DNA of 64,000 nucleotides from Bradyrhizobium liaoningense (GTDB lineage: Bacteria > Pseudomonadota > Alphaproteobacteria > Rhizobiales > Xanthobacteraceae), in NCBI RefSeq assembly GCF_018130785.1, contig NZ_JAFCJT010000001.1:558001-622000 (forward strand), given 5' to 3'. Both the position numbers and the translations under genes were made by a program. This document shows positions 8,243 to 16,340 of this stretch, piece after piece; the first letter of the stretch is position 1; each line of letters opens with the position of its first letter. Below the pieces are notes generated by a model. That model searched no databases and was not told the origin of the DNA. It saw nothing but the letters and a program-made list of their open reading frames with translations.

Positions 8243-10975
8243 ATGACGGGGACGGTGATGCGGCTTCAGAAACTTGGCGATCCGTCTGGTGGTCCTTGCG
8301 ACGCCCTTGACACGCACCTGCCCTCGATCGTTCAGCAACTTCCCGCGACGCTGAGCTGGTTGAGCCCTGTGGAAGTGCCTCTCGATCTGAATGGCCCGGT
8401 CGATCGACCATTCGATCCTCTGGAAGCCGGCTTTGCCGGCGTCTCCGCCATCGAACACCTGATTGCGGTGACGGCGAAGTATGCCAACAGGGTCGCAATC
8501 AGCGACGGCACTCACAGCTTCACGTACTCACAGCTGTTGTCTCGAGTCTTGAGCTTGGCCCAGGTGATCAGCGCTCTGATCCCGGAGCAGGAGGCCGTCG
8601 GGTGGCTATTGCGCAGCTCGGCCTGGCAGCCGATCGCCATGCTGGCATGCATGGCAGCCGGACGAGTCCTCGTCCCACTCAATCCCCGCGATCCAGTTCA
8701 ACGGCTCACGGCCATCGCCGCTGCCGCTCGGATTTCCGTGCTGATCGGGCAAGACGGCGACAATTCTACCGCTTGGGTCAAGCAGCACGGCCTATTCTGG
8801 CTTGACGTTGCCAGCAGCAGCGACTCTTCCGCGGCAACTTCAACAATTGCCAAGGTTTCGGTCGATGCACCCGCCGTCGTGCTCTATACCTCCGGCAGCA
8901 CCGGAGCGCCGAAGGGAGTCGTGAACAGCCAACGCAACCTGCTCCAGCGCGTCCAGCAATATGTGGACGCGTGTCACATAGGTGCGGCAGACGTCTTCAT
9001 GCCTCTGAGCGGCCCCACAACGATCGCCGGTTGCCGGGAGATGTTGTCGGCTTTGTTGACGGGGGCGAAACTGCACATCGTCGACGTCGAGGCGCTCGGA
9101 TTGCGCGGCGTTCTTCGCCAGATCACCGCGCAACAGGTGACGATTACATACGTTGTGCCAGCCCTGGTGCGTGCATTGATCAACGCAAGCCGGCAAGGCG
9201 ATCTCGATTCGCTCCGCATGATTCGCATCGGCGGGGAGAAGGTCCTGTGGACCGATATCGCGCTCGTCCGACGAGCCGTAAAACCGGCTTGCTTCATCCA
9301 GGTCAGCTATTTGTCGACGGAAACCACTGGCACCCAGTGGTTTCTCCCCAAGCAATGGCAAGAGGACGACGTCAGCGTCCCTGTTGGCTACCTGCTTCCC
9401 GGCATATCGTACGCCGTTGTCGACGACAGTGGGAAACCCGTCCCACACGGTGAAGTCGGCGAACTGGTGATCAAGAGCAGGTACGTCATGCTCGGATACT
9501 GGGAAGGCGGACGGCTTGCTCCCGCATTGCCCGCCCCGGATGACCCGAAGTCTCGCATCTATCAGACCGGCGACCTCGTCATCGTGGATACGCACGGACT
9601 GATGCGGATCGTTGGACGGAAAGGACGCCAGCTCAAGATCAATGGTCAGCGTGTCGAGCCGGCCGAACTCGAGAGTGCGCTGCGCAAGCTCACCTATGTG
9701 AGGGACGCTGTCGCCGTCGTGTCGGACTCCAACGAGTTGGTCCTGTTTGCATCGCCGGCCGATCCGCCAAGAGCGCACTTCCAGACCGACGTTCGCAACA
9801 GCATCCGACAGTCTGTTCCTGCGGCTTTGCATCCGACCAGGCTGCACGAGATACCGGAGATTCCGCGCCTTCCAGGGGGTAAGATCGATCACGCCAAGCT
9901 GAAACTGCTGGATCTCGAGAGCAAAACGACCTCCCCCGCGCCTGTGCCGACGATGCAAGGAATGGCTGAGGCCAACAGGATCGTGCAGCAGGTGTGGAGC
10001 AGCATCCTCGGCGTGCCGGAAGCTGCCGGCCGCTGGGATGAGGCCGGCGGTGATTCCCTAAAGCTCCTGCGCTGCGTAATGGATCTCGAAGACCTCATCG
10101 GCCGCGAAGTCCGCATGGAAGCGTTCACGGTCGATATGAGCGCGGAAGACATGGTCCGGGCTATCGCGACGGTGGATTCACCGGTGCGACAGTGCCTGAA
10201 CGACCAGATTCTTCCATGTCTTGTAATACTGCCCGGCTCCATGGGGTATGGCCCGAGCATGGCAGCATTTGGCGCTCAACTCGGCAAGGTGGCGCGGGTG
10301 ATACCAATTCGCTATCCAGACCTGAGCTGGAGCCTAGCGGGACGCGATTCCGTCCAGGAGATGGCTGCGATGGCCGTCGAACAGATCAATGCAGCCCAAC
10401 CGCGCGGCGATGTCCGAATGATCGGCTATTCCCTGGGTGGCGGCGTCGCCTTCGAAGTCGCAAGCCGATTGATCGAACAAGGTCGCGAAGTCAAATTCCT
10501 GGGCATCCTCGACACTAATGTCGGCCCTCGCAGGGCAAATCACCGAGAAGCCCTTTCTCGCACGCTACAGCGGATTCGATCCCATCGGGTGACGATCTAC
10601 CGCATGCTTTGTCGTTCCGTGGCGAAGTTCGCCGCTCGCTTGGGCCAAGAGGTACGATTCTGCAGGCTCCTCGACACCATCACATGGCCTCGCCTGGCAA
10701 ACACGCGCTTCATGCTCAGGCTCGAGCTCGAGGAAATTCTCCGGATGCGCGCGTTCGGACGCTGGGTTGAGGATACCAAGCCTCGTCTAGCCATCAAGGG
10801 TACTGTCTTCGCCTGCCATCGGCCTGGCGTGACGCCGCGCCTCGGATGGGACTCCCTGTTTGAGGAACTGGACGTGATTCCGATAGCCGGTGGCCATCTT
10901 GATCTGGTGGTCGAGCCCCACCTCTCGGTCAATAGACCCGTCATCGAGCGCGCGATCGGAGCGTCCTGCTCCTGA
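8243..10975 (+). CDS. Single-module NRPS-like enzyme: adenylation-carrier-thioesterase (A-T-TE)
   Basis: 910 residues. The A domain shows motif A3 (YTSGSTGAPKG, about 215-225), A5 (STETTGTQW, 358-366), A7 (YQTGDL), A8 (GRKGRQLKINGQRVEPAE from 458) and A10 (GGKIDHAKL). The carrier domain has GGDSL with phosphopantetheine Ser605. The thioesterase has GYSLGG with nucleophile Ser730 and a GGH motif with His885. There is no condensation domain. In the A4 region, aligned by hand on the following SALLTG, the position of the conserved Asp that holds the amino group in amino-acid A domains appears to be Ile. This suggests an alpha-keto, hydroxy or aryl acid substrate. A-T-TE enzymes of this size include fungal atromentin and bacterial ralfuranone synthetases. 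The gene is last in the EPS run, so acyl decoration of the polymer is the main alternative. ATG 8243 is preferred over TTG 8195. Confidence 0.82.
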   Translation: MTGTVMRLQKLGDPSGGPCDALDTHLPSIVQQLPATLSWLSPVEVPLDLNGPVDRPFDPLEAGFAGVSAIEHLIAVTAKYANRVAISDGTHSFTYSQLLSRVLSLAQVISALIPEQEAVGWLLRSSAWQPIAMLACMAAGRVLVPLNPRDPVQRLTAIAAAARISVLIGQDGDNSTAWVKQHGLFWLDVASSSDSSAATSTIAKVSVDAPAVVLYTSGSTGAPKGVVNSQRNLLQRVQQYVDACHIGAADVFMPLSGPTTIAGCREMLSALLTGAKLHIVDVEALGLRGVLRQITAQQVTITYVVPALVRALINASRQGDLDSLRMIRIGGEKVLWTDIALVRRAVKPACFIQVSYLSTETTGTQWFLPKQWQEDDVSVPVGYLLPGISYAVVDDSGKPVPHGEVGELVIKSRYVMLGYWEGGRLAPALPAPDDPKSRIYQTGDLVIVDTHGLMRIVGRKGRQLKINGQRVEPAELESALRKLTYVRDAVAVVSDSNELVLFASPADPPRAHFQTDVRNSIRQSVPAALHPTRLHEIPEIPRLPGGKIDHAKLKLLDLESKTTSPAPVPTMQGMAEANRIVQQVWSSILGVPEAAGRWDEAGGDSLKLLRCVMDLEDLIGREVRMEAFTVDMSAEDMVRAIATVDSPVRQCLNDQILPCLVILPGSMGYGPSMAAFGAQLGKVARVIPIRYPDLSWSLAGRDSVQEMAAMAVEQINAAQPRGDVRMIGYSLGGGVAFEVASRLIEQGREVKFLGILDTNVGPRRANHREALSRTLQRIRSHRVTIYRMLCRSVAKFAARLGQEVRFCRLLDTITWPRLANTRFMLRLELEEILRMRAFGRWVEDTKPRLAIKGTVFACHRPGVTPRLGWDSLFEELDVIPIAGGHLDLVVEPHLSVNRPVIERAIGASCS

Positions 10976-10998
10976 TCCACAACACAATGCTTTTTGAG

Positions 10999-11018
10999 GT
11001 GGCGGTCCTGCCCGCCAC
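10999..11018. terminator. Weak hairpin between EPS locus and DsrE-like gene
   Basis: GTGGCGG (10999-11005) and CCGCCAC (11012-11018) form a 7-bp GC-rich stem with a 6-nt loop, just after the A-T-TE gene and between two convergent genes. There is no T-tract on the plus-strand downstream side, so intrinsic termination is uncertain. Confidence 0.3.
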
Positions 11019-11103
11019 AGGACAGCACAGAGAGATCACACGGATTCCACCCAAACCTGGCTCGGAGGCGCCGTCTCGCGCTTGGGAGTGCCGAGCACGA
11101 CTG

Positions 11104-11640
11104 TCAGGGCCGCAGGTAGCTCCAGCCTTGCTCCTGAAGCTCCATCAGGCGGACAACCCCGGATTTGGTGACCTTCGCTTGCGAGATAAGCGGAACTTCC
11201 TTGCCCTCGTTCTTGGTCATGTTCTCTCGCGTATTTCCACACGCCGAGAACGTAAGCTCAGGTGTCGTTTCACTCATCGCCTTGATGCGCCCCTTCACAG
11301 GCGAGGTATCGTCTCGCAGCATGTGCAGTCCCGGCCCATATGCGACGACTTCTATTTCGACTTTTTGACTGAGCTCGCCGTAGTGCTGAACGACGTTGCT
11401 GGCGTTGTTGAGAGCGAGATTCATGACGGCCGGATCGTTGACGTCGACGTGGATGACAAGTCGATGTGGCGGCTGCTTTCGAGATGTTGCAACAGCCATC
11501 TTGGCATTTGCGTTCCTGGCGACAGCGCCGGGATTTTTGGTCGAGAGGCTGGACTGCGCAGAGCCGTAGGTTTCGACGCCGCTTATGAGGACCAGTCCGA
11601 CAGCCGCCACGCCGGCAAAAATGGCAAGTGATCTGCTCAT
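11104..11640 (-). CDS. Exported DsrE/DsrF-fold protein
   Basis: 178 residues from ATG 11640, which is preceded by AGGAAG. It begins with a hydrophobic signal segment (about residues 4-22) followed by a low-complexity linker. The rest resembles the DsrE-type fold: 'HRLVIHVDVNDPAVMNLALNNASNVVQHYG' in outline, then a 'VEIEVVAYGPGLHML' strand-loop and a conserved Cys near 'FSACGNTR'. Members of this superfamily include sulfur-relay proteins and many uncharacterised periplasmic ones. The single Cys in an ACGNT context is the expected active-site position. No sulfur-oxidation genes are nearby, so its role here is unknown. The gene is divergent from the coiled-coil protein gene. Confidence 0.7.
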   Translation of the reverse strand: MSRSLAIFAGVAAVGLVLISGVETYGSAQSSLSTKNPGAVARNANAKMAVATSRKQPPHRLVIHVDVNDPAVMNLALNNASNVVQHYGELSQKVEIEVVAYGPGLHMLRDDTSPVKGRIKAMSETTPELTFSACGNTRENMTKNEGKEVPLISQAKVTKSGVVRLMELQEQGWSYLRP

Positions 11641-11834
11641 GGCTGTGCTTCCTGCGTGAGTGACGAAGCGTGCACGTCCCAAGCTATTTAAGCGCAACCG
11701 CCGGGGTCAAGAATCTTTGGGCAAAGGCCCGTCCGATCTACTTAATTCCCATTGTCGGCGCACTACTCCGTTTTGGCTACCACGACTGCGACATCGACAT
11801 CGCGTCGACGAAAGCGGTGTCATAAATGACATGC

Positions 11835-11872
11835 CATGATCCCTACCAGGCATCATGATCCCTACCAAGCAT
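11835..11872. repeat. 19-bp tandem direct repeat at a start codon
   Basis: Units 11835-11853 and 11854-11872 (CATGATCCCTACCAGGCAT and the same with A for one G) are adjacent. The second copy supplies the ATG (11855) of the coiled-coil gene, while the first copy's ATG is out of frame. Either a slippage duplication or a leader element. Confidence 0.55.
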
Positions 11873-13804
11873 TTGGGCGTCGCAATGGGGGTACAAGGAT
11901 TCGATTTGTCAAAAGGAAGGGCTGTCGCGCTGAGCACAACTGCGCACCGGCCCGGGCACCGACAATTTGCGTTCCGGGGCCTCGGATTGTTCGCCGTCGC
12001 TGACAGCTCGCGCGCTTGCGAAAGGACCGGTCGGCTCGCAGTGGTTCTGATCACCTGCTTTCTGTCGGTTCTGATTGAAACTGCCGATGCGAAATCCCGG
12101 GACGACGGCGACCGTGGCGCCTCCTACGTCACTCCGGCGACGCTCGATCAGTGCAGATGCACGCGCGGGCGAGAGCAGGTCGACGAGGTCAAACAGAGGC
12201 TGAAGCTAGCCCAACGCGCGGACGAGGCTCAGCCTGTCGCGACACAGCCCGCCGGAAGCGGGCCCGCGGCGGCCGGATCACGCGGAGCGAGGACCGCGAC
12301 AGAGCAGCGCCGCGCCGCCGATGCCCCTGCGCACGAAACGACGTCTACGCCGCTCCCGGTGACAAATGCGGTTCAAGCCGTTTCCGAGGCGGAACGGCTC
12401 AACCAGAACCTGTTGCTGGATCAGGAGCGGCAACGAGCGAACAAGCTTGCGCGCGAATTGGCTGCAGCTCGAGTGGAACTCGACGCGGCGCGACAGACCC
12501 AGACGCACACTGTCCGCGCCATCGAGATTGGTATTCAGCAAACGCAGGCGCTCGAACAGGAGCGGGAAAAGACCGACAAGCTGTCACGTGAGCTCTCCTT
12601 CCTCAAGGCGGAGCTCGACGTCTCACGGGTCGCGGCTTCGAAGGCCATGCAGGCACCCGAACCCGAGCCGAAGCAGGAGCGTCCGGTTGACCGACGTAAT
12701 GGGGCCAAACGCTTTGCTCTCGAGCTTGCTTCGCTTCGCTCGGAGCTGGAGGCCTCGCGCAGCGCAGCATCCGAAGCCACCAAGTCCGCTGCGGTGGAGA
12801 CCGCACAAAGGCAGGCGCTCGAGCGCGAACTAAAGCAGGAGCAAGACAAGACAGAAGCCCTGATCAGCGAAGTCGGCACCCTTCGGATCGCGGCCTCCGA
12901 GACCGCGAAGGCCAGCGCTGCAGACGTCGGTCAAAGGTCGGCGCTGACACGCGAGCTCGAGAAGCAGCGAGGCAGAGCTGAAAGCGGGGACCGCCTGCTG
13001 CATTCCCTCCAGGCTGAACTCCGTGCAGCGCGAACCGCGAGCTCCGAGTTGGCTGCGGGCCGAGCTGCAGACGCCGAGCAAAAACTGGCACTGAAACGAG
13101 AGGCCGAAGAGCAGCGCGGCCGCGCGGACGCTCTCGCGCGCGAGGCCGCGTCGCTAAAGGATCAACGCGACCTGGCGCGGGCTGAAAAGTCAGAGGCTAT
13201 ACGGGCCGTCGAGGCCGCCGCAAAGGCCGAAGCCAAGCGCGAAAAGGAGCAACCGGGCAACGGCGCGGCGCTGCTTCCCACGTTCGCATCCGTCCGGGAT
13301 CATCTGGCCGCATGGAATGCTTCCGCGGTTGTGGCGGCGCCCTCGCGCGAGCCCTCCAGCCGCGCACCGAACCAGAGCAGCCAGCCTACCGCTTCGCTCC
13401 CGTCCGCGCCTTCAGCCTCCGCCTCGATGCAGCCTAGCGCGCAGATCGCAAAGGGCACTGCCCTGCCCGGCCCCAACTCGAAGGCCAAAGCAGCGGCGGA
13501 GCGACAAGTAGCTGCGAGCGGAGCGCAGCGCCCGCTCGCAAATGAGGAGCGACTGCTCGCTCGCGCCAGCGCATTGTTGCGGCAGGCGGACATCAACGGT
13601 GCCCGCGGATTGCTGGAATATGTTCTTGGACATGGCAGCGCGCAAGCGGCCTTCATGCTGGCCGAAACTTACGATCCTCACATGCTGCAATCTTGGGACG
13701 CCCGCGGCGTCGCCGGCGATTCCGCGAAGGCGCGCGAGCTGTATGAACGAGCCCAGGTTGGCGGCATTCACGATGCAGAAGGACGGATCAAGGGGCTCAA
13801 ATAG
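11855..13804 (+). CDS. Coiled-coil protein with C-terminal Sel1-like region
   Basis: 649 residues from ATG 11855; ATG 11885 is an equally possible start. One hydrophobic segment lies near residues 61-77 (GRLAVVLITCFLSVLIE), so it is probably a signal anchor. Residues 180-465 form a long Ala/Glu/Arg/Leu coiled coil built of imperfect units of about 45-50 residues that restart with LERE/LKQEQ-like and ELxxLRxELEAxR-like phases. A Pro/Ser/Ala-rich linker follows. The last 85 residues look like one or two Sel1-type alpha-alpha repeats (AAFMLAETYDPHMLQSW, then KARELYERA). The family is not assigned. It probably shares a transcript with the TAXI and TagO-like genes, suggesting an envelope complex, which is inference. 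Confidence 0.7.
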   Translation: MIPTKHLGVAMGVQGFDLSKGRAVALSTTAHRPGHRQFAFRGLGLFAVADSSRACERTGRLAVVLITCFLSVLIETADAKSRDDGDRGASYVTPATLDQCRCTRGREQVDEVKQRLKLAQRADEAQPVATQPAGSGPAAAGSRGARTATEQRRAADAPAHETTSTPLPVTNAVQAVSEAERLNQNLLLDQERQRANKLARELAAARVELDAARQTQTHTVRAIEIGIQQTQALEQEREKTDKLSRELSFLKAELDVSRVAASKAMQAPEPEPKQERPVDRRNGAKRFALELASLRSELEASRSAASEATKSAAVETAQRQALERELKQEQDKTEALISEVGTLRIAASETAKASAADVGQRSALTRELEKQRGRAESGDRLLHSLQAELRAARTASSELAAGRAADAEQKLALKREAEEQRGRADALAREAASLKDQRDLARAEKSEAIRAVEAAAKAEAKREKEQPGNGAALLPTFASVRDHLAAWNASAVVAAPSREPSSRAPNQSSQPTASLPSAPSASASMQPSAQIAKGTALPGPNSKAKAAAERQVAASGAQRPLANEERLLARASALLRQADINGARGLLEYVLGHGSAQAAFMLAETYDPHMLQSWDARGVAGDSAKARELYERAQVGGIHDAEGRIKGLK

Positions 13805-13850
13805 CTGCTGGAGCGAGCCTCGGAAGCCAGACCAGAGAGTGGAGAGGCCC

Positions 13851-14873
13851 ATGTCATTGAGCAAGCTCGCGTTCACGGTCGCATTCGCACTGGTCGGCCT
13901 GCAGCTTGCTGCCAGCGCCCAATCCCGATCACCGCGCGACCCGCCGGCGCCCTCCGCGCAACGGAATGCTGATACGGCCGCAAAGGAGCGCATCAATGCA
14001 TGGACGGTGGGCCTCGCCGGAGGCCTTATCGAGGGCGCACCGCTTCGGCTCGCCGCAGAGATCGCACGCGTCGTTAATGAGGAGGACAAGCTTCACGTCA
14101 TTCCGATCGTGACGACCGGCGCGACCGAGAACGTCAACTCGCTGCTCTATCTCAGGGGCGTTGATGCCGCGATCATCAACATGGATGCCCTCGACGAGTA
14201 CAAGGCGCAGGTTCCGTCGATCGAACGGCGCATCGTCTATGTTCTCAACCTCTTCCCGGCCGAACTGCACGTCTTCGTGCGTCCAGAGATCAAGTCGCTC
14301 GATGACCTCAAGGGAAAGAAGGTCAACTTCAACACCCAGGGTACAGCAGCCGCTTATTCTGGTCCGCTGATCTTCAGCCGGCTGGGACTGAATGTCGAAA
14401 AGATGTTCATCCCCCACCAGGTCGCGTTGCAGCAGATGAAGAGCGGCGAAATCGCAGCGGTCGTCTTCATCACATCAAAGCCGGTCGATGCCTTCCTGAA
14501 AGGACGCTGGGATGATGGCTTCAAGTTTCTGCCGGTCGAATACGACCCCAGATTTGAAGACTACTATCTTCCGTCTTCCCTCGATTCAAAGGATTATCCA
14601 AACCTCGTGCCAGAGGGCAAGCGGATCGCGACCATTGCCGTTCCCACGATTCTTGCCGCCTACAATTGGCAGCCGCAAACCGAGCGCTATCGGCGCATGG
14701 CGCGCTTTGTGGAGCACCTGTTCGGACGGCTCGACCGACTGCAGTCCGCTGGCTTCGATACAAAATGGAGAGACGTGAATCTCCGTGCCGGCGTCCCCAC
14801 TCTGGCTCGATTTGGTGCGGCGCAGGAATGGCTCGATCGCTCGCCCAGCGCGACAGTCGGACTATCGCGATGA
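13851..14873 (+). CDS. TAXI-family TRAP-type solute-binding protein
   Basis: 340 residues with a cleavable signal peptide (about 1-23, ending LAASAQ). The mature part fits the TAXI family: an early 'WTVGLAGGLIEGAPLRLAAEIARV' segment, the 'PIVTTGATENVNSLLYLRGVDAAIINMDAL' region, and a 'SLDDLKGKKVNFNTQGTAA' hinge. TAXI proteins bind small ligands in the periplasm and normally hand them to a fused TRAP permease. No such permease is nearby, so this is an orphan that may have been recruited to sensing or to envelope work with its neighbours. Its TGA overlaps the ATG of the next gene (14870-14873), so the two are translationally coupled. Confidence 0.85.
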   Translation: MSLSKLAFTVAFALVGLQLAASAQSRSPRDPPAPSAQRNADTAAKERINAWTVGLAGGLIEGAPLRLAAEIARVVNEEDKLHVIPIVTTGATENVNSLLYLRGVDAAIINMDALDEYKAQVPSIERRIVYVLNLFPAELHVFVRPEIKSLDDLKGKKVNFNTQGTAAAYSGPLIFSRLGLNVEKMFIPHQVALQQMKSGEIAAVVFITSKPVDAFLKGRWDDGFKFLPVEYDPRFEDYYLPSSLDSKDYPNLVPEGKRIATIAVPTILAAYNWQPQTERYRRMARFVEHLFGRLDRLQSAGFDTKWRDVNLRAGVPTLARFGAAQEWLDRSPSATVGLSR

Positions 14874-15490
14874 AGCGAACCGGTACCCTTGCGGCCTCCT
14901 TGCTCGCGGGTATCGGTTGTCTAAGCTGTGCGCAAGCCGGCGACACGCCGGATCGTCTGAAGGCATGTGCGCGATTTGAGGGAATGGAGCACATGACCTG
15001 CGTCGACGACCAGATCGGGGAAGCACCCGAGCAAACCTTCCAAGCTCCGCCACCAAGTCCGAACTGGATCGTGAGCGAAACGACATCACCGGTGGACCAC
15101 AAGCCGCAGATCGCCGCCCGAACCACCGCACGAGCCGGCTCGAAGGATGGGCTCTCGTCGCTCGCCATCCATTGTCGCGCCAATCGGACCGAGCTGCTGC
15201 TCTCCGCGTCGAGCTCCTGGACCAACACTCCGGTCACCGAAATCAGGGTCGTATTCCAGATCAATGATCAACCTCCTGTCGATCAACGCTGGAAGGTTGC
15301 CGAAGGCGGACGAAGTCTTGCCTTTCCGGGCGACGCCGCCCGCTTCATAAACTCCATGCCAGGGGTAGGCCGGCTTCTGGCCAAAGTGTATGCTGGAACG
15401 GCTCCGCCCTACGAGGAAACATTTGAACTGACCGGTCTGGACGCCGTTCGCCGGAGATTTGCAAAAGTGTGCGTCTGGCCGCCTGGCTGA
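14870..15490 (+). CDS. TagO/VasI-like periplasmic protein
   Basis: 206 residues with a signal peptide (1-23, ending CAQAG). The body follows the pattern of type VI secretion-associated TagO/VasI proteins: an N-terminal Cys pair (LKACARFEGMEHMTC), 'W-x-x-S-x-x-x-SP-x-D', a central 'LAIHCRANRTELLLS' strand pair, 'DQRWKVAEGGRS', and a terminal 'FELTGLDAVRRRFAKVCVW'. No T6SS structural gene is present in the window, so a T6SS role is doubtful. Coupling to the TAXI gene suggests joint periplasmic function. The family call is based on recall of the pattern and would need a profile search. Confidence 0.65.
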   Translation: MKRTGTLAASLLAGIGCLSCAQAGDTPDRLKACARFEGMEHMTCVDDQIGEAPEQTFQAPPPSPNWIVSETTSPVDHKPQIAARTTARAGSKDGLSSLAIHCRANRTELLLSASSSWTNTPVTEIRVVFQINDQPPVDQRWKVAEGGRSLAFPGDAARFINSMPGVGRLLAKVYAGTAPPYEETFELTGLDAVRRRFAKVCVWPPG

Positions 15491-15551
15491 ATAGCCACAA
15501 GTCGGGCTGAACGGCTGACAGGGAATGCGTTGCGCGTGAGGTCTGAATGCG

Positions 15552-16238
15552 ATGAGCGAAAAGATCAATGTCGCCGAGGCTTACGAGCGAGGACGTACCC
15601 AGTTCATGGGAATCGAACTGCTGGTTGGTCCCGGCGCGCTAGTGCCCCGGCCGGAGACGGAGTTGCTTGGCAGGACAGCGGTTGAAGCACTGCGCCGAAC
15701 ACGCCTCCCTGCGCCACGGGTCGTCGATATGTGCTGCGGCGCCGGCAATCTGGCCTGCGCGATCTCACTCAATATTCCCGGCGCTCACGTCTGGGCGAGC
15801 GATCTGACCGACGGATGTGTCGAGCTCTCCCGGCGTAATGCCGCGTGCCAGGGCGTCGATTCGCATATCACCGTGCTCCAGGGTGATCTGTTCGAGGCTT
15901 TGTCAGGCCTGCAACTCGAGCGAACGATCGATATGATCGTCTGCAATCCACCCTATATCTCGGAATCCCGGCTCAAGGGCGATCGCGCTTCCCTGCTCAC
16001 AGACGAGCCGCGCGAGGCTTTCGCCGCCGGGCCCTACGGACTGAGCATCCATATGCGCGTTACGAAAGACTCACCTCGCTACTTGCGGCCGGGAGGACTG
16101 CTGTTGTTCGAGGTCGGCCGCGGCCAGGATCGACAAGTGGCAACCCTGCTCGAACGCAACGACGCTTACGAAAATGTTCGCGTTGTCCTGGACGAGACGG
16201 GCGCCGGTCGCGTCGTTATGGCGTACGCGAAGGAATAG
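15552..16238 (+). CDS. HemK/PrmC-type class I SAM-dependent methyltransferase
   Basis: 228 residues with the HemK-type landmarks: 'LVPRPETELL' before the SAM fold, glycine-rich motif I 'VVDMCCGAGNLACAIS', and the NPPY catalytic tetrapeptide (CNPPYISES) that positions a side-chain amide or ring nitrogen for methylation. PrmC itself methylates release-factor glutamine. This protein lacks the usual PrmC N-terminal helical domain (about 70 residues shorter), so its substrate is probably different. It stands 61 bases after the TagO-like gene on the same strand and ends the run before a convergent gene. Confidence 0.8.
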   Translation: MSEKINVAEAYERGRTQFMGIELLVGPGALVPRPETELLGRTAVEALRRTRLPAPRVVDMCCGAGNLACAISLNIPGAHVWASDLTDGCVELSRRNAACQGVDSHITVLQGDLFEALSGLQLERTIDMIVCNPPYISESRLKGDRASLLTDEPREAFAAGPYGLSIHMRVTKDSPRYLRPGGLLLFEVGRGQDRQVATLLERNDAYENVRVVLDETGAGRVVMAYAKE

Positions 16239-16340
16239 CCAGGTTCGAGCACTTCCCCACAATGATGGTTGGCATTGCAGCGTAGTGCTCTGAACCCAGC
16301 GACCCTTCCACGGGCCGGTCAGCGTACGGCCAACACGCTC

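Noticed and set aside
14870..15490. Part of a type VI secretion system
   Set aside because: The TagO/VasI-like pattern is present, but no T6SS structural gene occurs in the window.
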